A stretch of DNA of 64,000 nt from Butyrivibrio sp. AC2005 (GCF_000424145.1 NZ_AUJI01000013.1:1-64000), one strand, 5' to 3'. Counted from the stretch's first letter, positions 47,321 through 56,354 are shown. Numbers and translations are program-made. Notes: generated by a model not told the origin, from the sequence alone.

Positions 47321-47616
47321 CCCCTCATCCGGCACTTCGTGCCACCTTCTTCGCTCCGCTTCGGTCGGCGCAAAGCTATCGTCCCCCGGACGATGTGCGC
47401 CCCCAGAGGGGGAAGGCAATTCTTAGGCGGTTGTATTTAGCTGACTTAAGACATGCCTTCCCCTTGGGGGGAGGCTATTCTTAGGCGGTTGTATTTAGCT
47501 GACTTAAGACATGCCTTCCCCTTGGGGGGAGGCTATTCTTAGGCGGTTGTATTTAGCTGACTTAAGATACGCCTTCCCCTTGGGGGGAAGGTGGCGCGGT
47601 AGCGCCGGATGAGGGG
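47321..47616 (+). repeat. MITE-like intergenic repeat with 13-bp terminal inverted repeats
   Basis: CCCCTCATCCGGC (47321-47333) and GCCGGATGAGGGG (47604-47616) form perfect termini of a 296-bp, GC-rich block with no gene. Its first 100 bp contain three hairpins (GGCAC/GTGCC, ATCGTCC/GGACGAT, CCCCC/GGGGG). The middle holds three 58-bp tandem units, and a GGCGC/GCGCC hairpin ends it. A shorter relative in reverse lies at 60112-60210. The rest of the 47241-47732 gap (TTTTTGAAGG-type repeats to the left, CGAG/TTAGTG repeats to the right) shows no gene. Confidence 0.8.
47419..47592 (+). repeat. Three 58-bp tandem repeats
   Basis: ATTCTTAGGCGG begins copies at 47419, 47477 and 47535, exactly 58 bp apart. 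Copies 1 and 2 are almost identical; copy 3 has AGATACG in place of AGACATG. Each ends with a CCCCTTGGGG hairpin core. Confidence 0.9.
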
Positions 47617-47732
47617 ATTTACGTAGAGCACTTAGCGAGGTGTTTTGCGAGCTTAGTGCGAACCATGCAAGTTCACTTGGCGAGGTTTTGTCGAGCCTAG
47701 TGAAGCTTGTTTTAAGGAGTTTGGAATAATTT

Positions 47733-50546
47733 ATGGGAAGAAGTATGAAAGAGTGGAAAATCGGCGATCCGATGATCAATGAAAATGATTATTGGCAGGA
47801 TCCGAATTATGTAGCAGAGGATCCTGAAAAAGAAAAGCTGGTTTTAAAGCTTGCAACAATGGTAACAGACCGTTATGTAAAAAAGCTGACGGGAAAAATA
47901 AATAACAGGGATCCTGAGTATTGGATGCTCGATATGATCCTTAATAAGGAACAGGTTGAATTTCTGATAAATTTCAAGAAGACCAGAGTTCCCTACAGCA
48001 TAGAAGAACTTGCTAAGATGAACAACATGACTGTGGAAGAAACTCAGAAGATGGTTGACCGACTTGTCTGGATCGGAATCATTGAGATGAACAGAGCAAA
48101 GACTGCGGATAAGCATAAGCAATATGAGCTTCCGATTTTTGTTCCCGGATCTGCCGAGTTTATGATGATGCAGGATAAGCTTACGGATGAATTCCCACAG
48201 CTTGCAACCTTCTTTAACCTGATGACACAGCTTCCCCTTGGCGGAATAACACAGATGGTACCGCCCGGAGGAGCCGGCGTGGGAATGCATGTTATTCCGG
48301 TTGAAAAGGCTATAAGCATAGAAAACAAGTCCGTTCCGGTTGAACATCTGTCACGTTGGATTGATATGTATGATAAATACGGAATATCTGAGTGCTCATG
48401 CAGAAAACAGCAGACAATGAGAGGCGAAGGAAGTGGTGAAATTCGCGGAGATTACTGCATCGGTATGGGTGATATGGCTGAGTATATGGACAGCCGCGGA
48501 ATTGGTCACTATGTTACCAAGGAAGAAGTATATGAGATTCTTGAAAGAGCAGAGCGTCACGGATATGTTCATCAGATAACCAATATTGATGGGGAAGGCA
48601 AGATTGTTGCGATATGTAACTGCGCACCCGGTGTATGTAATGCACTAAGAACATCTCAGCTTTATAACACGCCTAACTTATCAGCTTCAGCTTATCGTGC
48701 ACATGTTGATAAGGAGAAGTGTGTAGCTTGCGGAAAATGCGTGGAAGTATGTCCTGCCGGAGCAGCCAAGCTTGGACAGAAGCTTTGTAAAAAGAACGGC
48801 TCAGAGGTTAAGTATCCCAAGGTTGAACTTCCGGATGCAAAGAAGTGGGGACCTGAAAAGTGGAACTATAATTTCCGCGATGATAATAAGATTAACTGCT
48901 ATGAGACAGGTACAGCACCATGTAAAACCGCATGTCCCGTGCATCTTTCCGTACAGGGATACATTAAAATGGCTGCTGAGGGCAGATACGAAGATGCTCT
49001 TAAGCTTATAAAGCAGGATAATCCGCTTCCCATGATCTGCGGTGCTGTCTGCAACAGAAGATGTGAAGATGCCTGCACCAGAGGCACTATCGACCAGCCG
49101 CTTGCAATCGATGAGATCAAGAAGTTTATTGCTTCACTTGATCTTAAGAAGGAGGACAGATATGTTCCTCTTTGTGAAAAGCATGACGGCGGACTGTGGG
49201 GAGATGAATTCAAACTTGCTGTTATTGGCGCAGGTCCTGCAGGACTTTCTGCTGCATATTTTGCAAGAAGAGATGGATATCCCGTAACAGTATTTGAGAA
49301 AGAAAAGAGAGCCGGTGGAATGTTAATGAATGGCATTCCGAGCTACAGACTTGAAAAAGATATTATCGAAGCCGAGATAGATGTAATCAGCCAGATGGGA
49401 GTAGAGTTTAAGTACGGCGTTGAGGTCGGAAAAGACGTAACAATCGATGAGCTGAGAAAACAGGGCTACAAAGCTTTCTTTATCGCTATTGGTTGTCAGG
49501 GAGGAAGATTTGTAGGAGTGCCCGGGGAGGATGCAGATGGTGTCCAGACCGGTGTAGACTTCCTTCGAAAAGTTAATCTTGACCACAGTGTGAGATTAAC
49601 AGGAGAGACTGTTGTTGTCGGTGGTGGAAATGTAGCCATTGATGTAGTAAGAACTGCTGTAAGAGCAGGTGCCTCAAAAGTCACAATGCTGTGCCTTGAA
49701 AGTGAGGCAGAAATGCCTGCTGCAAAAGATGAAGTACACGAAGCGAAGGAAGAAGGCATTGATATTAAGAATGGATGGGGACCAAAGGAAATCCTTACCG
49801 AGAATGGAAAAGTTACAGGAATCGTATTTAAACGTTGTACTTCTGTAAAGGATGCCGACGGAAGATTTAACCCTAAGTATGATGAAAATGATACAATCAC
49901 GCTCAACTGCGAAAATGTTCTTCTTTCAGTTGGCCAGTCCATCGTCTGGGGCAATCTTCTTAAGGGAACAAAGGTTGAACTTAGACCAAATGGTGGAGCT
50001 ATTGCAGATCCGCTTACATTACAGACTGCAGAGCCTGATATTTTCGTTGGTGGTGATGTGTTTACAGGCCCGAGATTTGCTATTGATGCTATAGCAGGTG
50101 GACGTGAAGCAGCTGTTTCAATGAACAGATTTGTTCATCCCGGAAACAGGCTGGATCTTGCCAGAGACAGAAGAGAGTTTATTGAGCTGGATAAGGAAGA
50201 TATCAGGGTTGAAAGCTTTGATAATGCTCCTCGTCAGATTCCGGGAACCAAGGCAGGCGTAGCAAAAGATACCTTTGATGATCTGAGACTTACTCTTACG
50301 GAAGCACAGGTTAAAACTGAGGCAAACAGATGTCTTGGCTGCGGCGCTACAACAGTTGATGAGCATAAATGTATTGGTTGTGGTCTTTGCACAACAAAAT
50401 GTGAATTTGATGCTATTCATCTTAGTCGTGATATACCTGAAGCAAGTACCATGATTCGTGCTGAGGACAAAATGAAGAAGGTAGGACCTTATGCTGCTAA
50501 GAGAGCAGGGAAGATACTGATTAATCGAGTAACAGGTAAGAAATAA
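47733..50546 (+). CDS. Large FAD/NAD(P)-dependent oxidoreductase with multiple Fe-S clusters
   Basis: The 937-residue cytoplasmic protein begins with a region resembling a winged helix (about 75-125), then Cys-rich segments (CSCRKQQ, CNCAPGVCN). A ferredoxin motif CVACGKCVEVCP lies near 330. A GltD-like N-terminal Fe-S domain follows (CKTACPVH, CGAVCNRRCEDAC). The FAD site is VIGAGPAGLSAAY and the NAD(P)H site is VVGGGNVAIDVVRTA, with GGDVFTGP late in the flavin domain. A last cluster site CLGCGATT...CIGCGLCTTKCEF is near the end. The layout matches GltD/NfnB-type electron-transfer flavoproteins. Its acceptor is unknown. GGAGTTTGG precedes the ATG, and a terminator follows. Confidence 0.85.
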   Translation: MGRSMKEWKIGDPMINENDYWQDPNYVAEDPEKEKLVLKLATMVTDRYVKKLTGKINNRDPEYWMLDMILNKEQVEFLINFKKTRVPYSIEELAKMNNMTVEETQKMVDRLVWIGIIEMNRAKTADKHKQYELPIFVPGSAEFMMMQDKLTDEFPQLATFFNLMTQLPLGGITQMVPPGGAGVGMHVIPVEKAISIENKSVPVEHLSRWIDMYDKYGISECSCRKQQTMRGEGSGEIRGDYCIGMGDMAEYMDSRGIGHYVTKEEVYEILERAERHGYVHQITNIDGEGKIVAICNCAPGVCNALRTSQLYNTPNLSASAYRAHVDKEKCVACGKCVEVCPAGAAKLGQKLCKKNGSEVKYPKVELPDAKKWGPEKWNYNFRDDNKINCYETGTAPCKTACPVHLSVQGYIKMAAEGRYEDALKLIKQDNPLPMICGAVCNRRCEDACTRGTIDQPLAIDEIKKFIASLDLKKEDRYVPLCEKHDGGLWGDEFKLAVIGAGPAGLSAAYFARRDGYPVTVFEKEKRAGGMLMNGIPSYRLEKDIIEAEIDVISQMGVEFKYGVEVGKDVTIDELRKQGYKAFFIAIGCQGGRFVGVPGEDADGVQTGVDFLRKVNLDHSVRLTGETVVVGGGNVAIDVVRTAVRAGASKVTMLCLESEAEMPAAKDEVHEAKEEGIDIKNGWGPKEILTENGKVTGIVFKRCTSVKDADGRFNPKYDENDTITLNCENVLLSVGQSIVWGNLLKGTKVELRPNGGAIADPLTLQTAEPDIFVGGDVFTGPRFAIDAIAGGREAAVSMNRFVHPGNRLDLARDRREFIELDKEDIRVESFDNAPRQIPGTKAGVAKDTFDDLRLTLTEAQVKTEANRCLGCGATTVDEHKCIGCGLCTTKCEFDAIHLSRDIPEASTMIRAEDKMKKVGPYAAKRAGKILINRVTGKK

Positions 50547-50558
50547 ATTAGTGTAATG

Positions 50559-50591
50559 GGCGTTTTGGCATTATTGTCAAAACGCCTATTT
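50559..50591 (+). terminator. Intrinsic terminator after oxidoreductase gene
   Basis: GGCGTTTTGGCA pairs with TGTCAAAACGCC around TTAT, followed by TATTTT. The 12-bp stem has one G-U pair. Confidence 0.85.
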
Positions 50592-50608
50592 TATGGTATA
50601 TTTTTATA

Positions 50609-50638
50609 TTGGCAAAGGTTCTTTTTGTACGATATTAT
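50609..50638 (+). promoter_or_regulatory. Promoter for prpC-prkC-rsgA
   Basis: TTGGCA (50609-50614) and TATTAT (50633-50638) are 18 bp apart, 44 bp before the prpC start and after the terminator. The fit is fair. Confidence 0.45.
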
Positions 50639-50681
50639 GAAGAACTTTATGCCAAATAATATTCATTGATCGGAGGCATCT

Positions 50682-51425
50682 TTGCTTAAGACTTTTTCCA
50701 TAACTGACGTAGGTCAGAAACGAAAACTGAATCAGGACTATGTATTTTCCTCCGAGCGACGAATCGGTAATTTGTCTAATGTATTCATTGTGGCTGACGG
50801 AATGGGTGGACACAATGCGGGTGATTATGCGTCGAAATTCACTGTTAATACCATGGTGGAAGAGATTGAGAGATCTTTCGAGCAGAACCCTGTGAGAATA
50901 TTGGAAAATGCAATAAAGATTGCAAATCAAAAATTACGTGCCAAGGCTGCAGAGGATGAACACCTCTACGGCATGGGGACGACTGTTGTCGCTGCAACGG
51001 TTATGGGGCGCTACCTTCAGGTTGCGAACGTTGGAGACAGCAGACTTTATGTTATCGGAGATGACATAAGACAGATTACTCGTGATCATTCACTGGTACA
51101 GGAGATGGTGCGCGCAGGCGGACTTGATCCTGAGGAAGCGCGTACGCATAAAGAGAAAAATATAATTACTCGTGCGATTGGCGCAGATGACACTGTCGAC
51201 GTCGATTTCTTTAATGTTGAGCTCGAAAAGGGGGACATCGTGCTCATGTGTTCCGACGGCCTTACAAACATGCTGGAGGATCAGGAGATTCGAATGATTG
51301 TCAGTGGACAACGGGATATTATAGAGAAGGCGCAGAAGTTAGTGGATATGGCAAACCAGCATGGCGGTAAGGACAATATCGCTGTTATCCTGATTGAGCC
51401 TTTTGCTGACGGAGGAGCTGAATGA
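50682..51425 (+). CDS. prpC: PP2C-family Ser/Thr protein phosphatase
   Basis: The start is TTG at 50682 with CGGAGG 5 bp upstream. The 247-residue product has the PP2C metal motifs: VGQKRKLNQDY, VADGMGGHNAGD, GMGTTVVAA, NVGDSRLYV, MCSDGLTNM and GGKDNIAVI. It should dephosphorylate targets of the PASTA kinase encoded next, whose start overlaps its stop by 4 bp. This phosphatase-kinase pairing is standard in Firmicutes. Confidence 0.95.
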   Translation: MLKTFSITDVGQKRKLNQDYVFSSERRIGNLSNVFIVADGMGGHNAGDYASKFTVNTMVEEIERSFEQNPVRILENAIKIANQKLRAKAAEDEHLYGMGTTVVAATVMGRYLQVANVGDSRLYVIGDDIRQITRDHSLVQEMVRAGGLDPEEARTHKEKNIITRAIGADDTVDVDFFNVELEKGDIVLMCSDGLTNMLEDQEIRMIVSGQRDIIEKAQKLVDMANQHGGKDNIAVILIEPFADGGAE

Positions 51426-53440
51426 TTAAGATAGGAATGATGATCGGCGACCGTTACGAGATCCTTGAAAAAATAGGAACAGGCGGTATGTCGGATGTTT
51501 ACAGGGCAAAAGACCATAAGCTGAACAGACCTGTCGCTGTTAAAGTCCTTAAACAGGAGTTTTCTGAGAATGATAACTTTGTCTCAAAATTCCGTGTTGA
51601 GGCCCAGGCAGCTGCCGGACTTATGCATCCTAATATTGTAAATGTCTATGATGTAGGAGATGAGAATGGCATCCATTACATAGTAATGGAGCTTGTTGAC
51701 GGTATTACCCTGAAAAGATATATAGAAAAGAAATCAAGGCTTTCGGTGAAGGAAGCAGTAAGTATTGCAATTCAGGTTGCTATGGGATTAGAAGCTGCTC
51801 ATAACAATCACATTATTCATCGTGACATTAAACCTCAGAATATAATTATATCCAAGGAAGGAAAGGTTAAGGTAACAGACTTCGGTATTGCAAAGGCTGC
51901 CACCAGTAACACCATAACTTCCAACGTAATGGGCTCGGTTCATTACACATCGCCGGAACAGGCAAGGGGCGGCTATTCTGATGCGAAAAGTGATGTCTAT
52001 TCACTTGGTATTACACTTTTTGAAATGCTTACAGGACGCCTGCCTTTTAACGGAGATACAACTGTAGCAATTGCAATTAAGCATATCCAGGAGGATTTAC
52101 CTTCACCTGCCGAGTTTAGCGATGAGATACCTATAAGCGTTGAGAAGATAGTAATGAAATGCTGTCAAAAGAGTCCGGACAGAAGATATCAGAGTGCGGC
52201 AGAGCTTATTACTGATCTTAAGAGATCGCTTATTACTCCTGACGAGGATTTTGTTAATCTTGTTGATCCTGATGAGGAGAGTGCTACCAGAATTGCCTCA
52301 GATGAGGAAGCAAAGAGCATAGGCGGCATAAGTGATACAGAGCGGATGAGACTTAATGAAGAGAGCATCCGCGAATATGAAACACAGAAGAGACGTGAGA
52401 AGGAATATATCAGAAGGCGTTCTGACAGCTATGACGATGACGAAGATGATTATGATGGAAGAGATTATGGTGATGGTAATCGTATAGAGAAACTCACTAT
52501 AGCTCTTGCTATGATAGGTGCTGTACTTGTCGGAATTATTGTTATTATCCTGGTTGGAAGATCACTTGGAATTCTCGGAGGAACTACTGAAGAGGAAGTT
52601 TTAACACAGTCCAGTCAGACTGTCGCAACTGCTGAAAGTGGAATAGAAGTTCCGAATGTGACCGGGCTGTCTTATGTTGAAGCTGTAACAGCTCTTAAGG
52701 ATAAGAATTTTAAGTTTGAAAAGATAGATGATGACGAGAGTACACTTGCCAAAAATACGGTAGTGTCTCAGGAGCCTGCAGCAAATACCCGTGCAGAGAG
52801 TGGCTCAACAGTTAAGATTACTGTAAGTACAGGAAAAGCTGCTGCTGCTGAGGCAGTGGCTAATGCTTCTATAGAGGCAAGTACTGAGGATACAAGTGCT
52901 AATGCATCCACAGCTGAAAGTGACTCAAAGGTTTCCGTACCTAATCTTGTAGGGCTTTCTATTGACGAGGCAGTTGCAACTCTTTCGGAAGTCGGACTTG
53001 TTCAGGGGCGTGTCGTTGATGTTAACAGCGATACATACGGTGTGGATGTCGTAACTGCGCAGAGTCAGCCTGTTGGTACAAAGGTTGAGCCTGGAACGGC
53101 TATAGATGTGGAAAAGTCCATTGGACCTATTACTAACAGCATATCCTACAGCTTTTCCGGAGATATAGCTGCTCCTACTGAAGGGCAGAATTATACAGAC
53201 GGAGTATCCGTACATGTTTCGTTTGTAACTGCAGACGGAACATCACTTCTTGATACTACTACAGCATCTTTCCCGATTACCGGGGTAGTTCGTACAGGAC
53301 TTACTTCTGCTACAGGAGTAATAACGTTTACTTACACAGCAACAAGCCCTGCTACTACTGATGAATACGGTAACATCGTGGGCGGTACTTCAGAGGAATA
53401 CACCGTTACAAGAGCTGTTACATTTAATCAGGAGAATTAA
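51422..53440 (+). CDS. prkC: PASTA-domain Ser/Thr protein kinase
   Basis: The 672-residue protein has an N-terminal kinase domain (about 1-275) with GTGGMSDVY, the VAVKVLK lysine, HRDIKPQN and DFG (TDFGIAKA). A charged juxtamembrane linker (about 285-355) has an Asp/Tyr-rich stretch, and a membrane helix lies at about 360-382. Two PASTA repeats follow (about 406-470 and 503-567: VPNVTGLSYVEAV and VPNLVGLSIDEAV), then a beta-rich C-terminal domain with Thr-rich strands. PASTA domains bind peptidoglycan fragments outside and control wall growth and dormancy. Two repeats are fewer than in many PrkC proteins, and the C-terminal domain is unusual. Confidence 0.95.
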   Translation: MIKIGMMIGDRYEILEKIGTGGMSDVYRAKDHKLNRPVAVKVLKQEFSENDNFVSKFRVEAQAAAGLMHPNIVNVYDVGDENGIHYIVMELVDGITLKRYIEKKSRLSVKEAVSIAIQVAMGLEAAHNNHIIHRDIKPQNIIISKEGKVKVTDFGIAKAATSNTITSNVMGSVHYTSPEQARGGYSDAKSDVYSLGITLFEMLTGRLPFNGDTTVAIAIKHIQEDLPSPAEFSDEIPISVEKIVMKCCQKSPDRRYQSAAELITDLKRSLITPDEDFVNLVDPDEESATRIASDEEAKSIGGISDTERMRLNEESIREYETQKRREKEYIRRRSDSYDDDEDDYDGRDYGDGNRIEKLTIALAMIGAVLVGIIVIILVGRSLGILGGTTEEEVLTQSSQTVATAESGIEVPNVTGLSYVEAVTALKDKNFKFEKIDDDESTLAKNTVVSQEPAANTRAESGSTVKITVSTGKAAAAEAVANASIEASTEDTSANASTAESDSKVSVPNLVGLSIDEAVATLSEVGLVQGRVVDVNSDTYGVDVVTAQSQPVGTKVEPGTAIDVEKSIGPITNSISYSFSGDIAAPTEGQNYTDGVSVHVSFVTADGTSLLDTTTASFPITGVVRTGLTSATGVITFTYTATSPATTDEYGNIVGGTSEEYTVTRAVTFNQEN

Positions 53441-53454
53441 TTGCAGGAGTGTCT

Positions 53455-54357
53455 ATGAAGGGAAGGATTGTTAAAGGAATTGCGGGATTTTACTATGTTA
53501 ATACCGGTAGTGAACGCGTATACGAATGCAAAGCAAAAGGCATTTTCCGAAAAGACAATATAAAGCCGCTTGTCGGTGATGACGTAGATATTGAAATAAT
53601 TGATGAAGAAGCCGGGACAGGTAATATCACTAAGATATTGCCCCGGCGTAATGAACTTATAAGACCGCCGGTCGCTAATGTCGACCAGGCGGTTGTTCTG
53701 TTTGCAATAGTAAAGCCGGATCCTAACTATAATGTCCTTGATAAATTCCTTATCCAGATGAGGAGGAACGGACTTCCGGTCATTATATGTTTCAACAAGC
53801 AGGATATTGCATCGGAAGAAGAGCAGAAGGAACTTATGGATGCCTATGAAAAGTGCGGATATGAGGTTATTTTCATAAGCGTTCATGAAGGCGCCGGAAT
53901 TGATAAACTTTGTGAAAAGCTTAAGGGTAAAACCTCTGTTGTAGCAGGTCCAAGCGGAGTAGGTAAATCCTCGCTGTTAAATAAGCTTCATCCGGAAGCG
54001 GCAATGGAGACCGGAGAGCTTAGCCGTAAGATTTCAAGAGGACGAAATACTACGAGACATTCGGAGATGTTTTATATTTCCGCATTATCGGATGAGAATC
54101 AGGTAACATATGTATTTGATACTCCCGGATTTACTTCACTTGCATTAAAAGATATTACCGCAGAGGAATTACCACTGTATTATCCTGAATTTGAGCCCTA
54201 TGAACCCTCCTGCAGATTTGGAGGATGTAGTCATATTGCTGAGCCTGATTGTGGAGTCAAGGCAGCTCTTGAGGCAGGAGAGATTTCTAAGGTTCGATAT
54301 GATAACTATAAAATCATCTATGAAGAGTTGAAGAATATGAAACCCGTATACAGATGA
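53455..54357 (+). CDS. rsgA: Ribosome small-subunit biogenesis GTPase RsgA
   Basis: I choose the ATG at 53455, 5 bp after GCAGGAG, over the GTG at 53449. The 300-residue protein has an N-terminal OB-fold, then a circularly permuted GTPase: NKQD (G4) precedes GPSGVGKSSLLN (G1, about 164-175) and DTPGF (G3). A zinc knuckle CRFGGCSH...C lies near the C-terminus. RsgA helps mature the 30S subunit. Its place after prpC-prkC is conserved in Firmicutes; the usual rpe and thiN genes are absent here. Confidence 0.95.
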   Translation: MKGRIVKGIAGFYYVNTGSERVYECKAKGIFRKDNIKPLVGDDVDIEIIDEEAGTGNITKILPRRNELIRPPVANVDQAVVLFAIVKPDPNYNVLDKFLIQMRRNGLPVIICFNKQDIASEEEQKELMDAYEKCGYEVIFISVHEGAGIDKLCEKLKGKTSVVAGPSGVGKSSLLNKLHPEAAMETGELSRKISRGRNTTRHSEMFYISALSDENQVTYVFDTPGFTSLALKDITAEELPLYYPEFEPYEPSCRFGGCSHIAEPDCGVKAALEAGEISKVRYDNYKIIYEELKNMKPVYR

Positions 54358-54398
54358 CAATAAATTTTACTATTTTTGTAAAAATATTTGAAAACATG

Positions 54399-54426
54399 TT
54401 GACAAATATTACATAAATGTTACAAT
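54399..54426 (+). promoter_or_regulatory. Sigma-A promoter upstream of small-RNA candidate
   Basis: TTGACA (54399-54404) and TACAAT (54421-54426) are 16 bp apart. No gene start on the plus strand follows before the terminator at 54500-54545. Confidence 0.6.
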
Positions 54427-54432
54427 TGTTTA

Positions 54433-54545
54433 TGTTGTATATGAATTAAAAACTTATACAACAATATCATTATTCCAAACTTTTTTATTATATTTTTCAA
54501 AAACCGGTGTCACAGCCCCCAAGTCTGTGACACCGGTTTTTGATT
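54433..54545 (+). ncRNA. Candidate small RNA between rsgA and lysR-type gene
   Basis: A promoter is followed 60-110 bp later by a strong terminator with no coding capacity between. The predicted RNA, about 110 nt, opens with GTTGTATA (54434-54441) pairing with TATACAAC (54455-54462), has an AU-rich single-stranded middle, and ends in the terminator stem. Alternatively the hairpins are just the rsgA terminator and the promoter is chance in AT-rich DNA. Confidence 0.4.
54500..54545 (+). terminator. Strong intrinsic terminator
   Basis: AAAACCGGTGTCACAG (54500-54515) pairs with CTGTGACACCGGTTTT around a 9-nt loop, followed by T residues. It ends the rsgA transcript and any small RNA. Confidence 0.9.
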
Positions 54546-54567
54546 TAGGCTATAGTCTGATAAAAGT

Positions 54568-54613
54568 AAAAAAATACTGCGTGGAGCCATTAAGCTCTGC
54601 GCAGTATTTTTTT
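54568..54613 (-). terminator. Terminator of the LysR-type gene
   Basis: AAAAAAATACTGC pairs with GCAGTATTTTTTT, with an inner stem GGAGC/GCTC. A-run and T-run on both sides make it work in either direction. It overlaps the stop codon of the LysR-type gene by two bases. Confidence 0.85.
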
Positions 54614-55520
54614 AGTTCAATTCCGGAACAAATTTTTCAAGTTTATCAACAAACATCTGACCCATCTCACTTAATTGGGCATTCTTTCTTGTAATGTATC
54701 CGAATGTGAGAGTTTCTTCTTCCTTAAGCTTGATGTGAGTTAAGTCTGAGCCATTTAGACTGTCCCCCAGCATTGCGGCACCTACGGCATAACCGTTTAG
54801 TCCGAGCATAAGCTCAATGGAAGTAGCTCTTTCGTTAGTGCTGATTATTTTTTTATAATCGTAGGTGGCCAGGGCTTCTTCTCTGTAATAAAAAGAGGTA
54901 TTGTCTCCCTGATCAAAGACCATGCATGGATAGTCCTGAAGCTCTTCAAGAGACAGCTCATCCTTGCCTGCGAGAGGGTGGTCCTTTCGCAGATATACAT
55001 AGGTATTTCTTGTGAAAAGCTCATGGAATTCCAGTGATGCATCAGCGAAAATCTTTTTGAAGGTATTCTTGTTAAAATCGCTAAGCGCTATCACACCTAT
55101 TTCACTTTTCAGAGTTTTTACATCTTCAATAACCTCACTTGTCTGAGTTTCTTTTATTGAAAACTGGTACTCATCATAATCATATTCCTTTACTGTTTCT
55201 ATGAAAGCATTAACTGCGATGGTATAGTGCTGCATGGATACAGAAAAAGTAGGTTTATCATTCTTTTTGTTCAGGTATTTTTCCTCAACCTTTGAAAACT
55301 GTTCGACAGCATTTCTGGCATATGCAATAAAGGAAGCGCCAGCAGCAGTAGTAACCACGCCATTATGAACTCTTTCAAAAATCTGGATTCCGAGCTCTTT
55401 TTCCAAATCCCTTACAGCACTGGAAAGGCCGGGCTGAGATACGTAGAGCTTGTCGGCAGCCTTTCTTATGGAGCATTCTTCGTCAATTGCAATAACATAT
55501 TTTAACTGTAGTATTGTCAT
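54612..55520 (-). CDS. LysR-family transcriptional regulator
   Basis: The 302-residue protein has the LysR helix-turn-helix at 1-60 (CSIRKAADKLYVSQPGLSSAVRDLEKELG) and a substrate-binding domain after about 90. Such regulators respond to a small metabolite and act on divergent genes. The divergent neighbour is the CIRCE-controlled hsp20, an unlikely partner, so the target may be elsewhere. The last gene on this strand, it ends at a terminator. Confidence 0.92.
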   Translation of the reverse strand: MTILQLKYVIAIDEECSIRKAADKLYVSQPGLSSAVRDLEKELGIQIFERVHNGVVTTAAGASFIAYARNAVEQFSKVEEKYLNKKNDKPTFSVSMQHYTIAVNAFIETVKEYDYDEYQFSIKETQTSEVIEDVKTLKSEIGVIALSDFNKNTFKKIFADASLEFHELFTRNTYVYLRKDHPLAGKDELSLEELQDYPCMVFDQGDNTSFYYREEALATYDYKKIISTNERATSIELMLGLNGYAVGAAMLGDSLNGSDLTHIKLKEEETLTFGYITRKNAQLSEMGQMFVDKLEKFVPELN

Positions 55521-55594
55521 ATCCAGACACCTCGCTAATTTATTTACCTACTAATATACCATATAAATAGTATAAATGTTGCTTAAAATTTTTA

Positions 55595-55634
55595 TTAGCA
55601 CTCACTTGACAAGAGTGCTAATAAATGTTATAAC
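55595..55634 (+). promoter_or_regulatory. CIRCE operator overlapping the hsp20 promoter
   Basis: TTAGCACTC (55595-55603), 9 bp, then GAGTGCTAA (55613-55621) is a perfect CIRCE inverted repeat. The -35 TTGACA (55606-55611) lies in its spacer and TATAAC (55629-55634) follows at 17 bp. HrcA bound here would block polymerase and release it on heat shock. Confidence 0.95.
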
Positions 55635-55699
55635 AGTTATAGAACAAGGGAACAGAAATGTTTCTAAAAAAACATTTTTTACATAAGGAGGTAACTATT

Positions 55700-56149
55700 A
55701 TGTTGATGCCTAGTATTTTTGATGAGAAGTTATTTGATAACTGGTTTGATTTCCCGATGTTTAACGATTTTGATAACACCGAGAGGAAGCTCTATGGCAG
55801 ACATCCTGAGAGACTTATGAAGACTGATGTTCATGAGGCTGAGGATCATTACGAGGTTGATATAGATCTTCCCGGATTTAAGAAGGAAGAGATTACACTT
55901 GAACTGGATAACGGATACCTTACAGTAAGCGCTGCCAAGGGACTTGATAAGGATGAGAAGGACAATAAGGGTAAGCTCATCAGACAGGAGCGTTATGCAG
56001 GATCAATGCAGAGAAGCTTCTATGTAGGTGATAACCTTACAGAAGAGGATATTAAGGCCAGCTTCAAGCATGGTGTACTGAGCCTGAATGTTCCTAAGAA
56101 AGAACAGGCTAAGGTTCCTGAGAAGAAGACTATAATGATTGAAGGCTAA
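55700..56149 (+). CDS. Small heat-shock protein, Hsp20/alpha-crystallin family
   Basis: The ATG at 55700 has AAGGAGG 8 bp upstream and is preferred to the ATG at 55658, which lacks a site. The 149-residue protein has the alpha-crystallin domain (about 45-140), with MKTDVHEAEDHYEVDIDLPGFKKEEI and FKHGVLSLNVPK, the conserved late strand. It holds unfolding proteins in the cytoplasm. The CIRCE box puts it under HrcA. Confidence 0.93.
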   Translation: MLMPSIFDEKLFDNWFDFPMFNDFDNTERKLYGRHPERLMKTDVHEAEDHYEVDIDLPGFKKEEITLELDNGYLTVSAAKGLDKDEKDNKGKLIRQERYAGSMQRSFYVGDNLTEEDIKASFKHGVLSLNVPKKEQAKVPEKKTIMIEG

Positions 56150-56199
56150 TACTTTTACAACAGATAACTCCAAAATAACTTTATACCTAATCCAATGAC

Positions 56200-56242
56200 A
56201 AGGAGCCGGGTGCATAACAGATGCGCCCGGCTCCTTTAAAAA
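56200..56242 (+). terminator. Intrinsic terminator after hsp20
   Basis: AAGGAGCCGGG (56200-56210) pairs with CCCGGCTCCTT (56226-56236), followed by TAAAAATATT. The stem is strong though the U-run is short. Confidence 0.8.
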
Positions 56243-56354
56243 TATTAGTAGAATTTTATAATCCTTTAATATGATTATAAGGCTTAATTTATAAAGCACC
56301 CATATGTATAGTGGTAGAATTTAAATATACTACTATAATTATGGACGGTTTCTT

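Noticed and set aside
47419..47592. CRISPR array from three 58-bp repeats
   Set aside because: The units are contiguous with no spacers and lie within a MITE-like repeat; no cas gene is present.
48044..48347. Minus-strand frames opposite the oxidoreductase gene
   Set aside because: Antisense shadows of a well-supported gene with clear cofactor motifs.
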